From contig NZ_JAAKGO010000008.1 of assembly GCF_011043525.1 (NCBI RefSeq), positions 124,001-188,000 of the forward strand: a DNA stretch of 64,000 nt. Direction: 5' to 3'. The notes under the pieces were generated by a model that worked only from the letters and a program-made list of their open reading frames with translations, did no database searches and was not told the origin of the DNA. Source of the stretch: Sphingobacterium sp. SGG-5 (GTDB taxonomy: Bacteria > Bacteroidota > Bacteroidia > Sphingobacteriales > Sphingobacteriaceae). This document shows positions 16,632 through 23,619 of the stretch, piece after piece. The position numbers and the translations under genes were made by a program. How positions within the stretch are numbered: position 1 is the first letter of the stretch; each line of letters begins with the position of its first letter.

Positions 16632-18107
16632 ATGTGGTATAAAAAATCTGTTGCAAAACTTGTTGCCGAAGCCCAGGAAAGCGGTGAAGGTACGCTGAAA
16701 AGAACCCTGTCCAGTACCGGCTTGGTCGCCTTAGGTGTGGGTGCAATTATCGGTGCAGGATTATTTTCTTTAACCGGAATAGCTGCTGCTGAAAATGCCG
16801 GACCTGCTGTCATGTTGTCTTTTGTCATTGCCGCGGTAGGTTGTGCATTTGCCGGGCTCTGCTATGCTGAATTTGCCTCCATGATCCCCGTAGCAGGCAG
16901 TGCTTATACATATTCCTATGCGACGATGGGTGAATTTATGGCTTGGATTATAGGATGGGATCTGGTGTTGGAATACGCTTTAGCGGGAGCCACCGTGGCT
17001 GCCAGCTGGTCTCAGTACTTCAATCAGCTGTTGCGTGTCTTTGGTTGGGAACTCCCTCCCGAGTTGCTGACAGGGCCTTGGGAGGGCGGTATAGTCAACC
17101 TCCCTGCTATCATTATTGTCTGTCTGCTTTCGCTGCTTCTGATGCGGGGTACACAAGAGTCATCCTTTGTGAACAACGTATTGGTGATTTTGAAAGTAAG
17201 TGTCGTATTGCTGTTTATTGCCTTAGGTTGGCAGTTTATAGATCCTGCAAATCATACGCCTTTCATCCCTGTCAACGAAGGTGAAGAACTGCTGAAGCAA
17301 GGCAAGATCGGGATGTTTGATTTCTTTAAAGAGGGGTATTTCGGTGAGTTCGGTATAAGTGGTGTATTACGTGCCGCAGGTGTGCTGTTTTTTGCCTTTA
17401 TCGGCTTTGATGCGGTCAGTACTGCCGCTCAAGAGGCTAAAAACCCGAAAAAAGGTATGCCTATCGGTATCATTGGGTCACTTATCATCTGTACCATTTT
17501 ATATGTATTGTTTTCGTATGTTATGACAGGTTTGGCTCCTTATACGGTTTTCAAAGGCGATGCCAGTCCGGTAGCGACGGCTTTTGCCAATACAGGTTAC
17601 CACTTTTTGAATACCGCGATGACTGTTACGATTATAGCGGGGTATACGTCCGTTATTTTGGTCATGTTGTTGGGACAAAGTAGGGTATTTTATACCATGA
17701 GCAAGGACGGGTTATTACCCAAGATTTTTTCGGATTTATCTAAACGGCAGACACCATGGAAAACAAATTTAATATTCATGGTCTTCGTCAGCATCTTCGC
17801 TGGTTTTGTACCTATTTCAGATTTAGGCCATATGGTCAGTATAGGAACATTATTTGCGTTCTCACTCGTCTGTATCGGCGTGATTGTGCTACGGAAAAAG
17901 AATCCTTCTGCGGAAAGACCTTTTAAGACACCTTTTGTGCCGGTGATACCGATATTGGGCGTGATCGTCTGTGTACTGATGATGGCTTCCTTACCGGTAG
18001 AGAGCTGGGAACGACTGGCCATATGGATGGCTATCGGCATCATTATCTATTTTGCTTACGGTAGAAAACATAGTATGCTCCGAAAAGAGGTCGAAGGAAA
18101 GGAATAA
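16632..18107 (+). CDS. APC superfamily amino acid permease (CAT-like)
   Basis: A 491-residue transporter with about 12 transmembrane helices. It has the conserved first helix motif GVGAIIGAGLFSLTG, the second helix EFASMIPVAGSAYTYSYATMGE, and the later FFAFIGFDAVSTAAQEAKNPKKGMPIGI, which is characteristic of cationic amino acid transporter-like APC members. It should import amino acids (possibly cationic ones) by proton coupling, though the substrate cannot be read from sequence. It is monocistronic: preceded by its own -7 element and followed by a REP-like hairpin. Confidence 0.92.
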   Translation: MWYKKSVAKLVAEAQESGEGTLKRTLSSTGLVALGVGAIIGAGLFSLTGIAAAENAGPAVMLSFVIAAVGCAFAGLCYAEFASMIPVAGSAYTYSYATMGEFMAWIIGWDLVLEYALAGATVAASWSQYFNQLLRVFGWELPPELLTGPWEGGIVNLPAIIIVCLLSLLLMRGTQESSFVNNVLVILKVSVVLLFIALGWQFIDPANHTPFIPVNEGEELLKQGKIGMFDFFKEGYFGEFGISGVLRAAGVLFFAFIGFDAVSTAAQEAKNPKKGMPIGIIGSLIICTILYVLFSYVMTGLAPYTVFKGDASPVATAFANTGYHFLNTAMTVTIIAGYTSVILVMLLGQSRVFYTMSKDGLLPKIFSDLSKRQTPWKTNLIFMVFVSIFAGFVPISDLGHMVSIGTLFAFSLVCIGVIVLRKKNPSAERPFKTPFVPVIPILGVIVCVLMMASLPVESWERLAIWMAIGIIIYFAYGRKHSMLRKEVEGKE

Positions 18108-18146
18108 AGATAAAGCCGCCTAAAAAGGTATAGCTGTTTATTTAAT

Positions 18147-18256
18147 CGTCATTTCGAACGAAGAGAGAAATCTATGGATAAATTTGAATACTAATTTTCA
18201 ATCAGTTGAAAAATCGCTTAACCATAGATTTCTCGTCGTTCCTCCTCGAAATGACG
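18147..18256. repeat. REP-like imperfect inverted repeat, copy 1 (both arms)
   Basis: The left arm (18147-18177, beginning CGTCATTTCGAACGAAG and ending GAGAAATCTATGG) pairs with the right arm (18222-18256, CCATAGATTTCTC ... CTCGAAATGACG) around a 44-nt AT-rich centre. The right arm recurs almost unchanged at 23511-23545. The element lies between the 3' ends of a plus-strand permease gene and a minus-strand OmpA gene, so it may also act as a bidirectional terminator. It resembles the REP/MITE-like palindromes common between Sphingobacteriaceae genes. Confidence 0.8.
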
Positions 18257-18264
18257 GTAATGTC

Positions 18265-19614
18265 TTAATATAACGTAAACTCTACGCGTCGGTTTTGCTG
18301 ACGACCGTCGGCGGTTGCATTTGTGGCTATTGGCTGATCTGGGCCATAGCCTGTAGCTTCTATCCGCGATGCATTGGCACCTTTAGACACCAGGTACGCT
18401 TTTACGGCCTCTGCCCGTTCTTTAGATAACCGTAAGTTAAGTTCCCGTGAACCGGTATTATCAGTATGTCCAGCCAGTTTTAAGCTGAAGTTTTTCTCGA
18501 TAAGTAGTGCAGCAACATGGTTTAAGGACGAGAAGGAGTTTGCACGTATTGTCGCTTTGCCCAAATCAAATTCAAGATTTCGGATCGCTTCGTCGACAAC
18601 CTTTTTGTCTTCCTCCGTAACGACAATCTTTTCGATTACCTTCGTTTCGTTTTTCATTTCCGGAAGTGGACAGCCGGCACCATCGACCTGCACACCAGCA
18701 GCGGTATTCGGACACTTGTCGTATTTATTTGCTACCCCATCGCCATCGTCATCTTTCAGCTCGTTGGCCAATGTGTCGAGCTCATCTTTCAATGCTTTGT
18801 TCGAAGCGACCAGTGCATCACGTTCCGACTTCAGCTCATCATATTTAGCCGTATAGTCGTTGATAAGTGTAGCTACAGGGTTACTGTTGCCGAGGTAAGG
18901 TTTGCTTCCGCTCCCTAATGCGATCTCCAATCCGGCGTGGGCATAGGAAAATAGGTCATTTTTGTACTGTCCGCCCATTACCCCATCAAACCGCTGGTTG
19001 GCCCAATTCAGCTGATAACCCAAGTCCAGGTTGATGCCTTTGGCGACAGCGAATTTAAAGCCCGCATCAGCTGGCACGTATAGTTTTGTTGTTGCGCTGT
19101 GTGCCGTCTCATTGTCTCCTGCATCCGTTGTCGTCGTTTCGAAGTTCAGCGCACCTAATCCGATGGCGAAATAGGGTTTAATGAAGCTGTTAAAAAAGCG
19201 CCAGTTAGTGTTGGCCAGCGTCCATTCGCCTGACAATGCAGCCGACCAAGGGACATTGGTTTCAAATGCCGCGACCGTTCCCGGTGTGGCGGATGCATTC
19301 GCTTCGTTTGTGCCTCCGACTTTTCCACCCAGATATTGCGCTTTCAAACCAAAGGAAGGTGACAATTGCTTTTTGATATAGGCACTATAACCCAGATTGT
19401 GGTCCAGCTTATCGAAGCCCGCACGGTTGAACCCTAAAATATTCGTTTGGTTTAAGACACCGGCATTGACGCCGATAGACCATGTCCGGTATTCACCCGT
19501 AGAACCTAAAGGTGTGGTTCCCTCGATAGTTGCGGTGTTCTGTGCGAAAGCTGTTGTCGCGATAAGGCCCGCTCCGAGGAGCATACTGATTTTGAGTACA
19601 TGTTTATTTTCCAT
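18265..19614 (-). CDS. OmpA family outer-membrane protein with TSP3-like repeat
   Basis: A 449-residue porin-like protein. The signal peptide ends near TAFAQ. Residues ~40-240 form an OmpA-type beta-barrel with many alternating strands. Residues ~255-285 are a short coiled stretch (NDYTAKYDELKSERDALVASNKALKDELD). A thrombospondin type 3-like calcium motif follows (DDDGDGVANKYDKCPNT), and the last ~115 residues are a peptidoglycan-binding OmpA domain (KLAGHTDNTGSRELNLRLSKERAEAV ... NRRVEFTLY). It ties the outer membrane to the cell wall. The start at 19614 gives a normal signal peptide. Confidence 0.95.
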   Translation of the reverse strand: MENKHVLKISMLLGAGLIATTAFAQNTATIEGTTPLGSTGEYRTWSIGVNAGVLNQTNILGFNRAGFDKLDHNLGYSAYIKKQLSPSFGLKAQYLGGKVGGTNEANASATPGTVAAFETNVPWSAALSGEWTLANTNWRFFNSFIKPYFAIGLGALNFETTTTDAGDNETAHSATTKLYVPADAGFKFAVAKGINLDLGYQLNWANQRFDGVMGGQYKNDLFSYAHAGLEIALGSGSKPYLGNSNPVATLINDYTAKYDELKSERDALVASNKALKDELDTLANELKDDDGDGVANKYDKCPNTAAGVQVDGAGCPLPEMKNETKVIEKIVVTEEDKKVVDEAIRNLEFDLGKATIRANSFSSLNHVAALLIEKNFSLKLAGHTDNTGSRELNLRLSKERAEAVKAYLVSKGANASRIEATGYGPDQPIATNATADGRQQNRRVEFTLY

Positions 19615-19769
19615 ATAATTTTGTTTGATATATTATAATCAACCAAAAGAATGCCATTTTGTTTAGAAATTAATCTGCTTCTTCGTGTAGAGCACAAAAA
19701 ATAAATAGTTGTAGCGGATATTCTACGTGGTCTCTTCATCCAAGGTGTAATCGCCCGGATTTTCTGAAT

Positions 19770-20189
19770 GCAAGTGATTGCTTGCGAACGGGAAGTAACA
19801 GGTTCCCCCTCGCAAGCAACGGCTTCCGTATGGGGAGCAACAGGTTACGGAACTTGAGCGATTGCTTAAGCACTGCAAACGATGGCTTGCGCTCCGCAAG
19901 TAATTGCTTGCGAACGGGAAGTAACAGCTTACGTCCCTTAAACGATTGCCTAAACTTTGTAAACGATCGGTTCTACTCCGCAAGTAATTGGTTCCAAGCC
20001 GGAAGCAACAGGTTACGGAACTTGAGCGATTGCTTAAGCACTGCAAACGATGGCTTGCGCTCCGCAAGTGATCGCTTGCGAACGGGAAGTAATAGCTTAC
20101 GATCCTTAAACGATTGCCTAAGCTTTGTAAACGATTGGTTCCACTCCGCAAGTAATTGGTTCCGCTCTACAAGCAATAGGTTCCGAAGC
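19770..20189. repeat. Tandem 21-nt repeat array, 20 units in strict register
   Basis: Twenty contiguous units of exactly 21 nt, with no insertion or deletion, fill most of the 600-bp gap between the OmpA and ECF sigma genes. A typical unit is GCAAGTAATTGCTTGCGAACG, with partial internal dyad (GCAAG/CTTGC). Units 4-12 recur as units 12-20, so there is a higher-order period of 8 units (168 nt); units 5 and 13, and 6 and 14, are identical. Because 21 is 7 codons, several frames stay open. One minus frame encodes amphipathic heptads such as RKQLLAE and LKQSLKF, broken by a TAG at 19973-19975. It is unlike a CRISPR because there are no spacers. Confidence 0.9.
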
Positions 20190-20215
20190 GAAAAAAGGAC
20201 AATGTACGGGCCAGA

Positions 20216-20863
20216 TTACGACAAAATTTTTTCCATAACGCGATTTACCATTGCATCACAGTAGATCAGGTTAAACTCGTAGAGATCCACCGCGGTATAA
20301 GATCGTTCAATTTCTTTGCGCAACATCGATTTGGCTCTATGGAGCTTGATTTTTACATTGCTTTGGCTGATATGGAGTGCTTCTGCTGTTTCAGCTACAT
20401 TGAGGCCGTTCATTTCCCGGAGCGCAAAAACAATACGGTAGTCCTCGGGAATGCACGAGAGTGATTGTTCAATGATATGACCCAGCTCGCGGTTGTTTAT
20501 CTGTTTGGTAGCATTATTGTCCGCGTTATTAAACATTGGCGTTAGGTTTTCATTTATGTTGTCCCGGGCTCGTTCATTTTTAAAGCTGGATTTCTCTTTT
20601 TTATGGTAACAATTGTTGAGCATAATACGGATAAGCCATGTTTTGAAGTTTGCGCGTTGTTCAAACCGCGACAAATTCCGGAACGCGTCAATATAAGTGT
20701 CCTGCATCAGGTCTTGTGTATCTTCATGACTGAAATTATAAGATCTCCCAACTTTATATAAATAGGAGTTAAACCGTCTTACAATTAATTCATAAAGCGG
20801 TTTTTCTCCATTCAGAATGCGATTGATGATATCTATTTCTGTCAGGTATTTCTTATTCTCCAT
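20216..20863 (-). CDS. ECF-type sigma-70 family RNA polymerase sigma factor
   Basis: A 215-residue sigma factor. Region 2 reads DLMQDTYIDAFRNLSRFEQRANFKTWLIRIMLNNCYH, and region 4 reads LSCIPEDYRIVFALREMNGLNVAETAEALHISQSNVKIKLHRAKSML with a clear helix-turn-helix. A ~25-residue tail follows region 4. Its ATG overlaps the stop of the DoxX-like membrane gene by 1 nt (TAATG type), so the membrane protein may act as its regulator, but no classical anti-sigma domain is present. The TAA stop is in frame with the downstream 21-nt repeat array. Confidence 0.93.
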   Translation of the reverse strand: MENKKYLTEIDIINRILNGEKPLYELIVRRFNSYLYKVGRSYNFSHEDTQDLMQDTYIDAFRNLSRFEQRANFKTWLIRIMLNNCYHKKEKSSFKNERARDNINENLTPMFNNADNNATKQINNRELGHIIEQSLSCIPEDYRIVFALREMNGLNVAETAEALHISQSNVKIKLHRAKSMLRKEIERSYTAVDLYEFNLIYCDAMVNRVMEKILS

Positions 20864-21246
20864 TATCCATTTACTATTTTAGACAATTGTGCCATCGAGA
20901 AAGCTGCTACGGCCATAACCAGATCACGGACTGCTACATCTAGGTAATTAAAACTTGCTAGTAAACTCAGGGCAATTAATGTAAGCCAAGCCGCTACCAG
21001 ATAACCACCAAAATACGATTTTTTCAAAACAATAAGGCCAGCAATGATCTCAATAATTCCTACAATTGCCATAAACGTAGCACCGGAGAACGGCAATAGA
21101 TTAATTATAGCGGGGTTTAGATACTGCTCCCAATCGGTCAGTAAATTTGTGAATTTATCTGCCCCTGCTACGATAGGTACGATAACAAACACATATTTTA
21201 ATAAGCGCTGTGTTTGTTTTAATTGTTGTGTTTGATTGTTTTCCAT
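20863..21246 (-). CDS. DoxX-like four-helix membrane protein
   Basis: A 127-residue protein with four predicted transmembrane helices (LKYVFVIVPIVAGADKF, FSGATFMAIVGIIEIIAGLIVL, YLVAAWLTLIALSLLASF and DLVMAVAAFSMAQL). It resembles the DoxX/DUF4870-like small membrane family, though the match is only topological. The N-terminus is Gln/Thr-rich. It is the first gene of a two-gene operon with the ECF sigma factor and has a 9-bp dyad immediately upstream. A signalling or redox role is inference. Confidence 0.75.
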   Translation of the reverse strand: MENNQTQQLKQTQRLLKYVFVIVPIVAGADKFTNLLTDWEQYLNPAIINLLPFSGATFMAIVGIIEIIAGLIVLKKSYFGGYLVAAWLTLIALSLLASFNYLDVAVRDLVMAVAAFSMAQLSKIVNG

Positions 21247-21255
21247 TTTTATATA

Positions 21256-21285
21256 ATTTACTCTTTATATTCGATTAGAGTAAAT
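21256..21285. promoter_or_regulatory. Dyad operator candidate upstream of the DoxX-like/ECF operon
   Basis: The arms ATTTACTCT and AGAGTAAAT (9 bp, perfect) are separated by 12 nt. The site lies 10 nt before the ATG of the DoxX-like gene and about 60 nt before the divergent SdpI-like gene, well placed to control one or both. Confidence 0.5.
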
Positions 21286-21346
21286 GAGAGGAAGAATGGT
21301 TACATTTATACCTTTATCCAAAGTATATGAACTTAACCGCAATAAA

Positions 21347-21682
21347 ATGGAAGAGATAGTTTTTATTTTCGGTAACCCAACGATATTGATAATTTTTTTG
21401 ATTTCTCTTGCTTTTAAATCCTTTCCTCCGAAGGGAATTAATAGTTGGTATGGTTACAGAACGCCGAGATCCATGAAAAATCAAAAGCGATGGGATTTCG
21501 CACAGAAGTACAGTGCAAACATGTTTTTCCGTGATGCTTTTGGATTATTGATTATCCAGATTGCTTTGAAAATAGGATTTCCACAAGAGTATTACATTGA
21601 TTTAGGTTTACTCCTGTTATTGTTAATCTTATCTGTAATCATCATATATAAAACGGAAACAAAGTTGAAAAAGATGGATTAA
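21347..21682 (+). CDS. SdpI/YhfL-like small membrane protein
   Basis: A 111-residue protein with three hydrophobic helices and the conserved cytosolic segment NSWYGYRTPRSMKNQKRWDFAQKYS, which is the signature of the SdpI (immunity/signal) family in Firmicutes and Bacteroidota. I start it at the ATG at 21347 (MEEIVFIFGN). Upstream in-frame ATGs at 21284 and 21296 would add a non-hydrophobic extension. It is divergent from the ECF operon. Immunity or peptide sensing is only what the family name suggests. Confidence 0.8.
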   Translation: MEEIVFIFGNPTILIIFLISLAFKSFPPKGINSWYGYRTPRSMKNQKRWDFAQKYSANMFFRDAFGLLIIQIALKIGFPQEYYIDLGLLLLLLILSVIIIYKTETKLKKMD

Positions 21683-21705
21683 GATCGCCTTGCCATGCGT
21701 CAAAA

Positions 21706-22533
21706 TCAAAGCTTCGCAAAGAACTTTGGTATCTTAATCTCATGTGCCATTTTCCGAACCACATTTTCCTCAATGATTTTTCGGAAAAAACCTTTCTTGC
21801 TCTTGGTGACCAACAGCATATCGATCTGTTCATCGTCAATCACAGACTGGATAGACTGGGTAACATCTGCTTTATATTGAATGAAAAACGCCTGGTTTTT
21901 AATAATATAAGAAATGTCGTCAATGCCAGTTTCCTGGATAACTCGGTCAATAAAGGTTTTGAACTTGCTGTCCAGATCCTTGATGTCACTGTTGTCGGTG
22001 TTGATGTGGATGAGGACGAGTTCAAAATCTTTCCCGAGCAGTTTTATGGCCTGCTTTAACACATCGATCTCACCGTCTTTGTAATTGCACAGCAGGCCCA
22101 CCCGGTTCATTCGGAACTTGCGATCGGTCAGAGGCACAGCCAGTACCGGAACACGGGTGTTTTCAAACACCTCATACATATTGGAGCCTGCTAAGAGCGC
22201 GTTGAGACCGGATGCTCCTTTGGTGCCCATGACAATCGCGTCATATTCGTCGTTTGTAGCCAGCTTCTTAATTTCCGAATAGACATTCCCTTCCTTAAAG
22301 ATGACGTTGACATTGAGTTCTGTGTCCATTTTAACCAGCTCCGATACGATCTTTTGCATATCGCTCTTCGCAGAACCTACCTTCGGGTCCATCAAATTTT
22401 GCTCGTCTGGTCCGGCGAGGACGTGTACCAGATCAAAATCATGGTATACGAGTTTGTTGAGCGAACAGGCGTAGGTGATCGCTTTGTAAGAATGTTCAGA
22501 GAAATCTACCGGGATAAGTATTTTTTTTGCCAT
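21706..22533 (-). CDS. Universal stress protein (tandem UspA domains)
   Basis: A 275-residue cytoplasmic protein with two Usp domains. The first begins KKILIPVDFSEHSYKAITYA and carries the ATP-binding-like signature VMGTKGASGLNALLAGSN (G-2x-G-9x-G(S/T)). The second is more diverged and ends VRKMAHEIKIPKFF. It lies 6 nt downstream of a second Usp gene on the same strand and is presumably co-transcribed with it. Its role is in stress resilience through nucleotide binding; the partner is unknown. Confidence 0.92.
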   Translation of the reverse strand: MAKKILIPVDFSEHSYKAITYACSLNKLVYHDFDLVHVLAGPDEQNLMDPKVGSAKSDMQKIVSELVKMDTELNVNVIFKEGNVYSEIKKLATNDEYDAIVMGTKGASGLNALLAGSNMYEVFENTRVPVLAVPLTDRKFRMNRVGLLCNYKDGEIDVLKQAIKLLGKDFELVLIHINTDNSDIKDLDSKFKTFIDRVIQETGIDDISYIIKNQAFFIQYKADVTQSIQSVIDDEQIDMLLVTKSKKGFFRKIIEENVVRKMAHEIKIPKFFAKL

Positions 22534-22539
22534 GGTGCG

Positions 22540-23376
22540 TTAGTTATTGTCAAAAAATGCAGGTCTGTTGAGGTGTAAAGCAATCTGTTTGGAAACCGAG
22601 GTACGGAAAAGCCGTTCAAAAAAACTTTTTCGTGTTTTCGTCACCACGATCATGTCGTAATTCTGTTCGGTAACGATATGTTGGATAACCTCCGGCACTG
22701 AGTCGGCGGTTTCATCTTCTTTATCCAACGCTCTTAAAAGGGTATGGACGGATTCGATGCCATTGATTTCCTTGATATTGAAAGACCAGGATTGTAGCGA
22801 ATCGGCGACTTTGTCCTTATCATTTTGATCTTTGTAAACATGGATGAGTGTCAACCGGGGTATGGTACTGATCGCCGTCACATAATCGTTGAGGGTTTCG
22901 AGCTCTTCGGCTTTGAAGTTCGTCAGCATAGCGATATTGTCGAGACGGAATGTGTCATATCCGTTGGGGATGGCCAGCACGGGTATAGAAGATTTGGATA
23001 CTATACTACTGGTATTGCTGCCCCATATTACCGGTTTTCCTTTTCCCGCTCCGGTTGTACCCATGACGACAAAAACATAGGATCCATCTTCGGTCTTTTG
23101 CGGAATACGCTCGGTCAAGAGACCGGATACGCATGACGTTTCAATGGTTATGCTCGGAAATTCGCGGGATAATTTCTCTTTCCATTCCACGATTAATAGA
23201 TCGGCCTTCAGCACGGGAGAGGTGTCATTTTCTTCGTCGAATACGGTGGATGTTGTGGTGTAGCAATGGAATAGCTCAATCTGCAGCCCGTTTTTTGTAG
23301 CAAGCTTGCAGGCATATTGACTGGCAAAAAATGCGTTTTCGGAGAAATCTGTCGGAACTAATATCGTTTTTGTCAT
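22540..23376 (-). CDS. Universal stress protein (tandem UspA domains)
   Basis: A 278-residue paralogue of the downstream Usp gene. It starts at the ATG at 23376 (MTKTILVPTDFSENAFFAS), the normal Usp beginning; 62 upstream in-frame codons cross the REP-like repeat and are not coding. The first domain has VVMGTTGAGKGKPVIWGSNTSSIV, the nucleotide-binding signature. The second ends IALHLNRPAFFDNN. It is the first gene of the two-gene Usp operon. Confidence 0.92.
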   Translation of the reverse strand: MTKTILVPTDFSENAFFASQYACKLATKNGLQIELFHCYTTTSTVFDEENDTSPVLKADLLIVEWKEKLSREFPSITIETSCVSGLLTERIPQKTEDGSYVFVVMGTTGAGKGKPVIWGSNTSSIVSKSSIPVLAIPNGYDTFRLDNIAMLTNFKAEELETLNDYVTAISTIPRLTLIHVYKDQNDKDKVADSLQSWSFNIKEINGIESVHTLLRALDKEDETADSVPEVIQHIVTEQNYDMIVVTKTRKSFFERLFRTSVSKQIALHLNRPAFFDNN

Positions 23377-23456
23377 GAATTGAAAGTATAGTATTCTTCT
23401 CTCACTAAACTTAGCGATTTTTTTATTTATATGCAAGTCTAAGTCATGATGAGGAG

Positions 23457-23545
23457 TCCCGATAAATCGGGATGATAATCTGTGTTTTTGACTGTTTAAT
23501 ACGTTTATATCGATAGATTTCTCGTCGTACCTCCTCGAAATGACG
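23457..23545. repeat. Intergenic palindrome and REP-like element, copy 2 (single arm)
   Basis: 23457-23472 is a short hairpin (TCCCGAT AA ATCGGGA). 23511-23545 repeats the right arm of the 18147-18256 element (CGATAGATTTCTCGTCG ... CTCGAAATGACG) with two or three substitutions, but lacks its partner arm. It lies between the divergent Usp and alaS genes, so here it is not a terminator. Confidence 0.75.
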
Positions 23546-23591
23546 ATAAACCTACTTTTCACAGTCTCCTATAAATATTTCAGATTTTGAG

Positions 23592-23599
23592 TAGCTTTG
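23592..23599 (+). promoter_or_regulatory. -7 element for alaS (TAGCTTTG)
   Basis: TAGCTTTG fits TAnnTTTG and lies 20 nt before the alaS ATG at 23620. No TTTG at the -33 spacing. Confidence 0.5.
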
Positions 23600-23619
23600 T
23601 AACTTCATTAAAAATTAAC

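Noticed and set aside
19770..20189. CRISPR array
   Set aside because: Units are contiguous 21-mers without spacers, and no cas genes are in the window.
19782..20264. Plus- and minus-strand ORFs over the 21-nt array as real genes
   Set aside because: Three overlapping frames are open at once simply because the period is seven codons. None has a convincing start, and the sigma-frame version has an internal TAG.
23377..23562. N-terminal extension of the first universal stress protein
   Set aside because: The extra 62 codons run through the REP-like repeat and are unlike any Usp. The ATG at 23376 gives the standard beginning.
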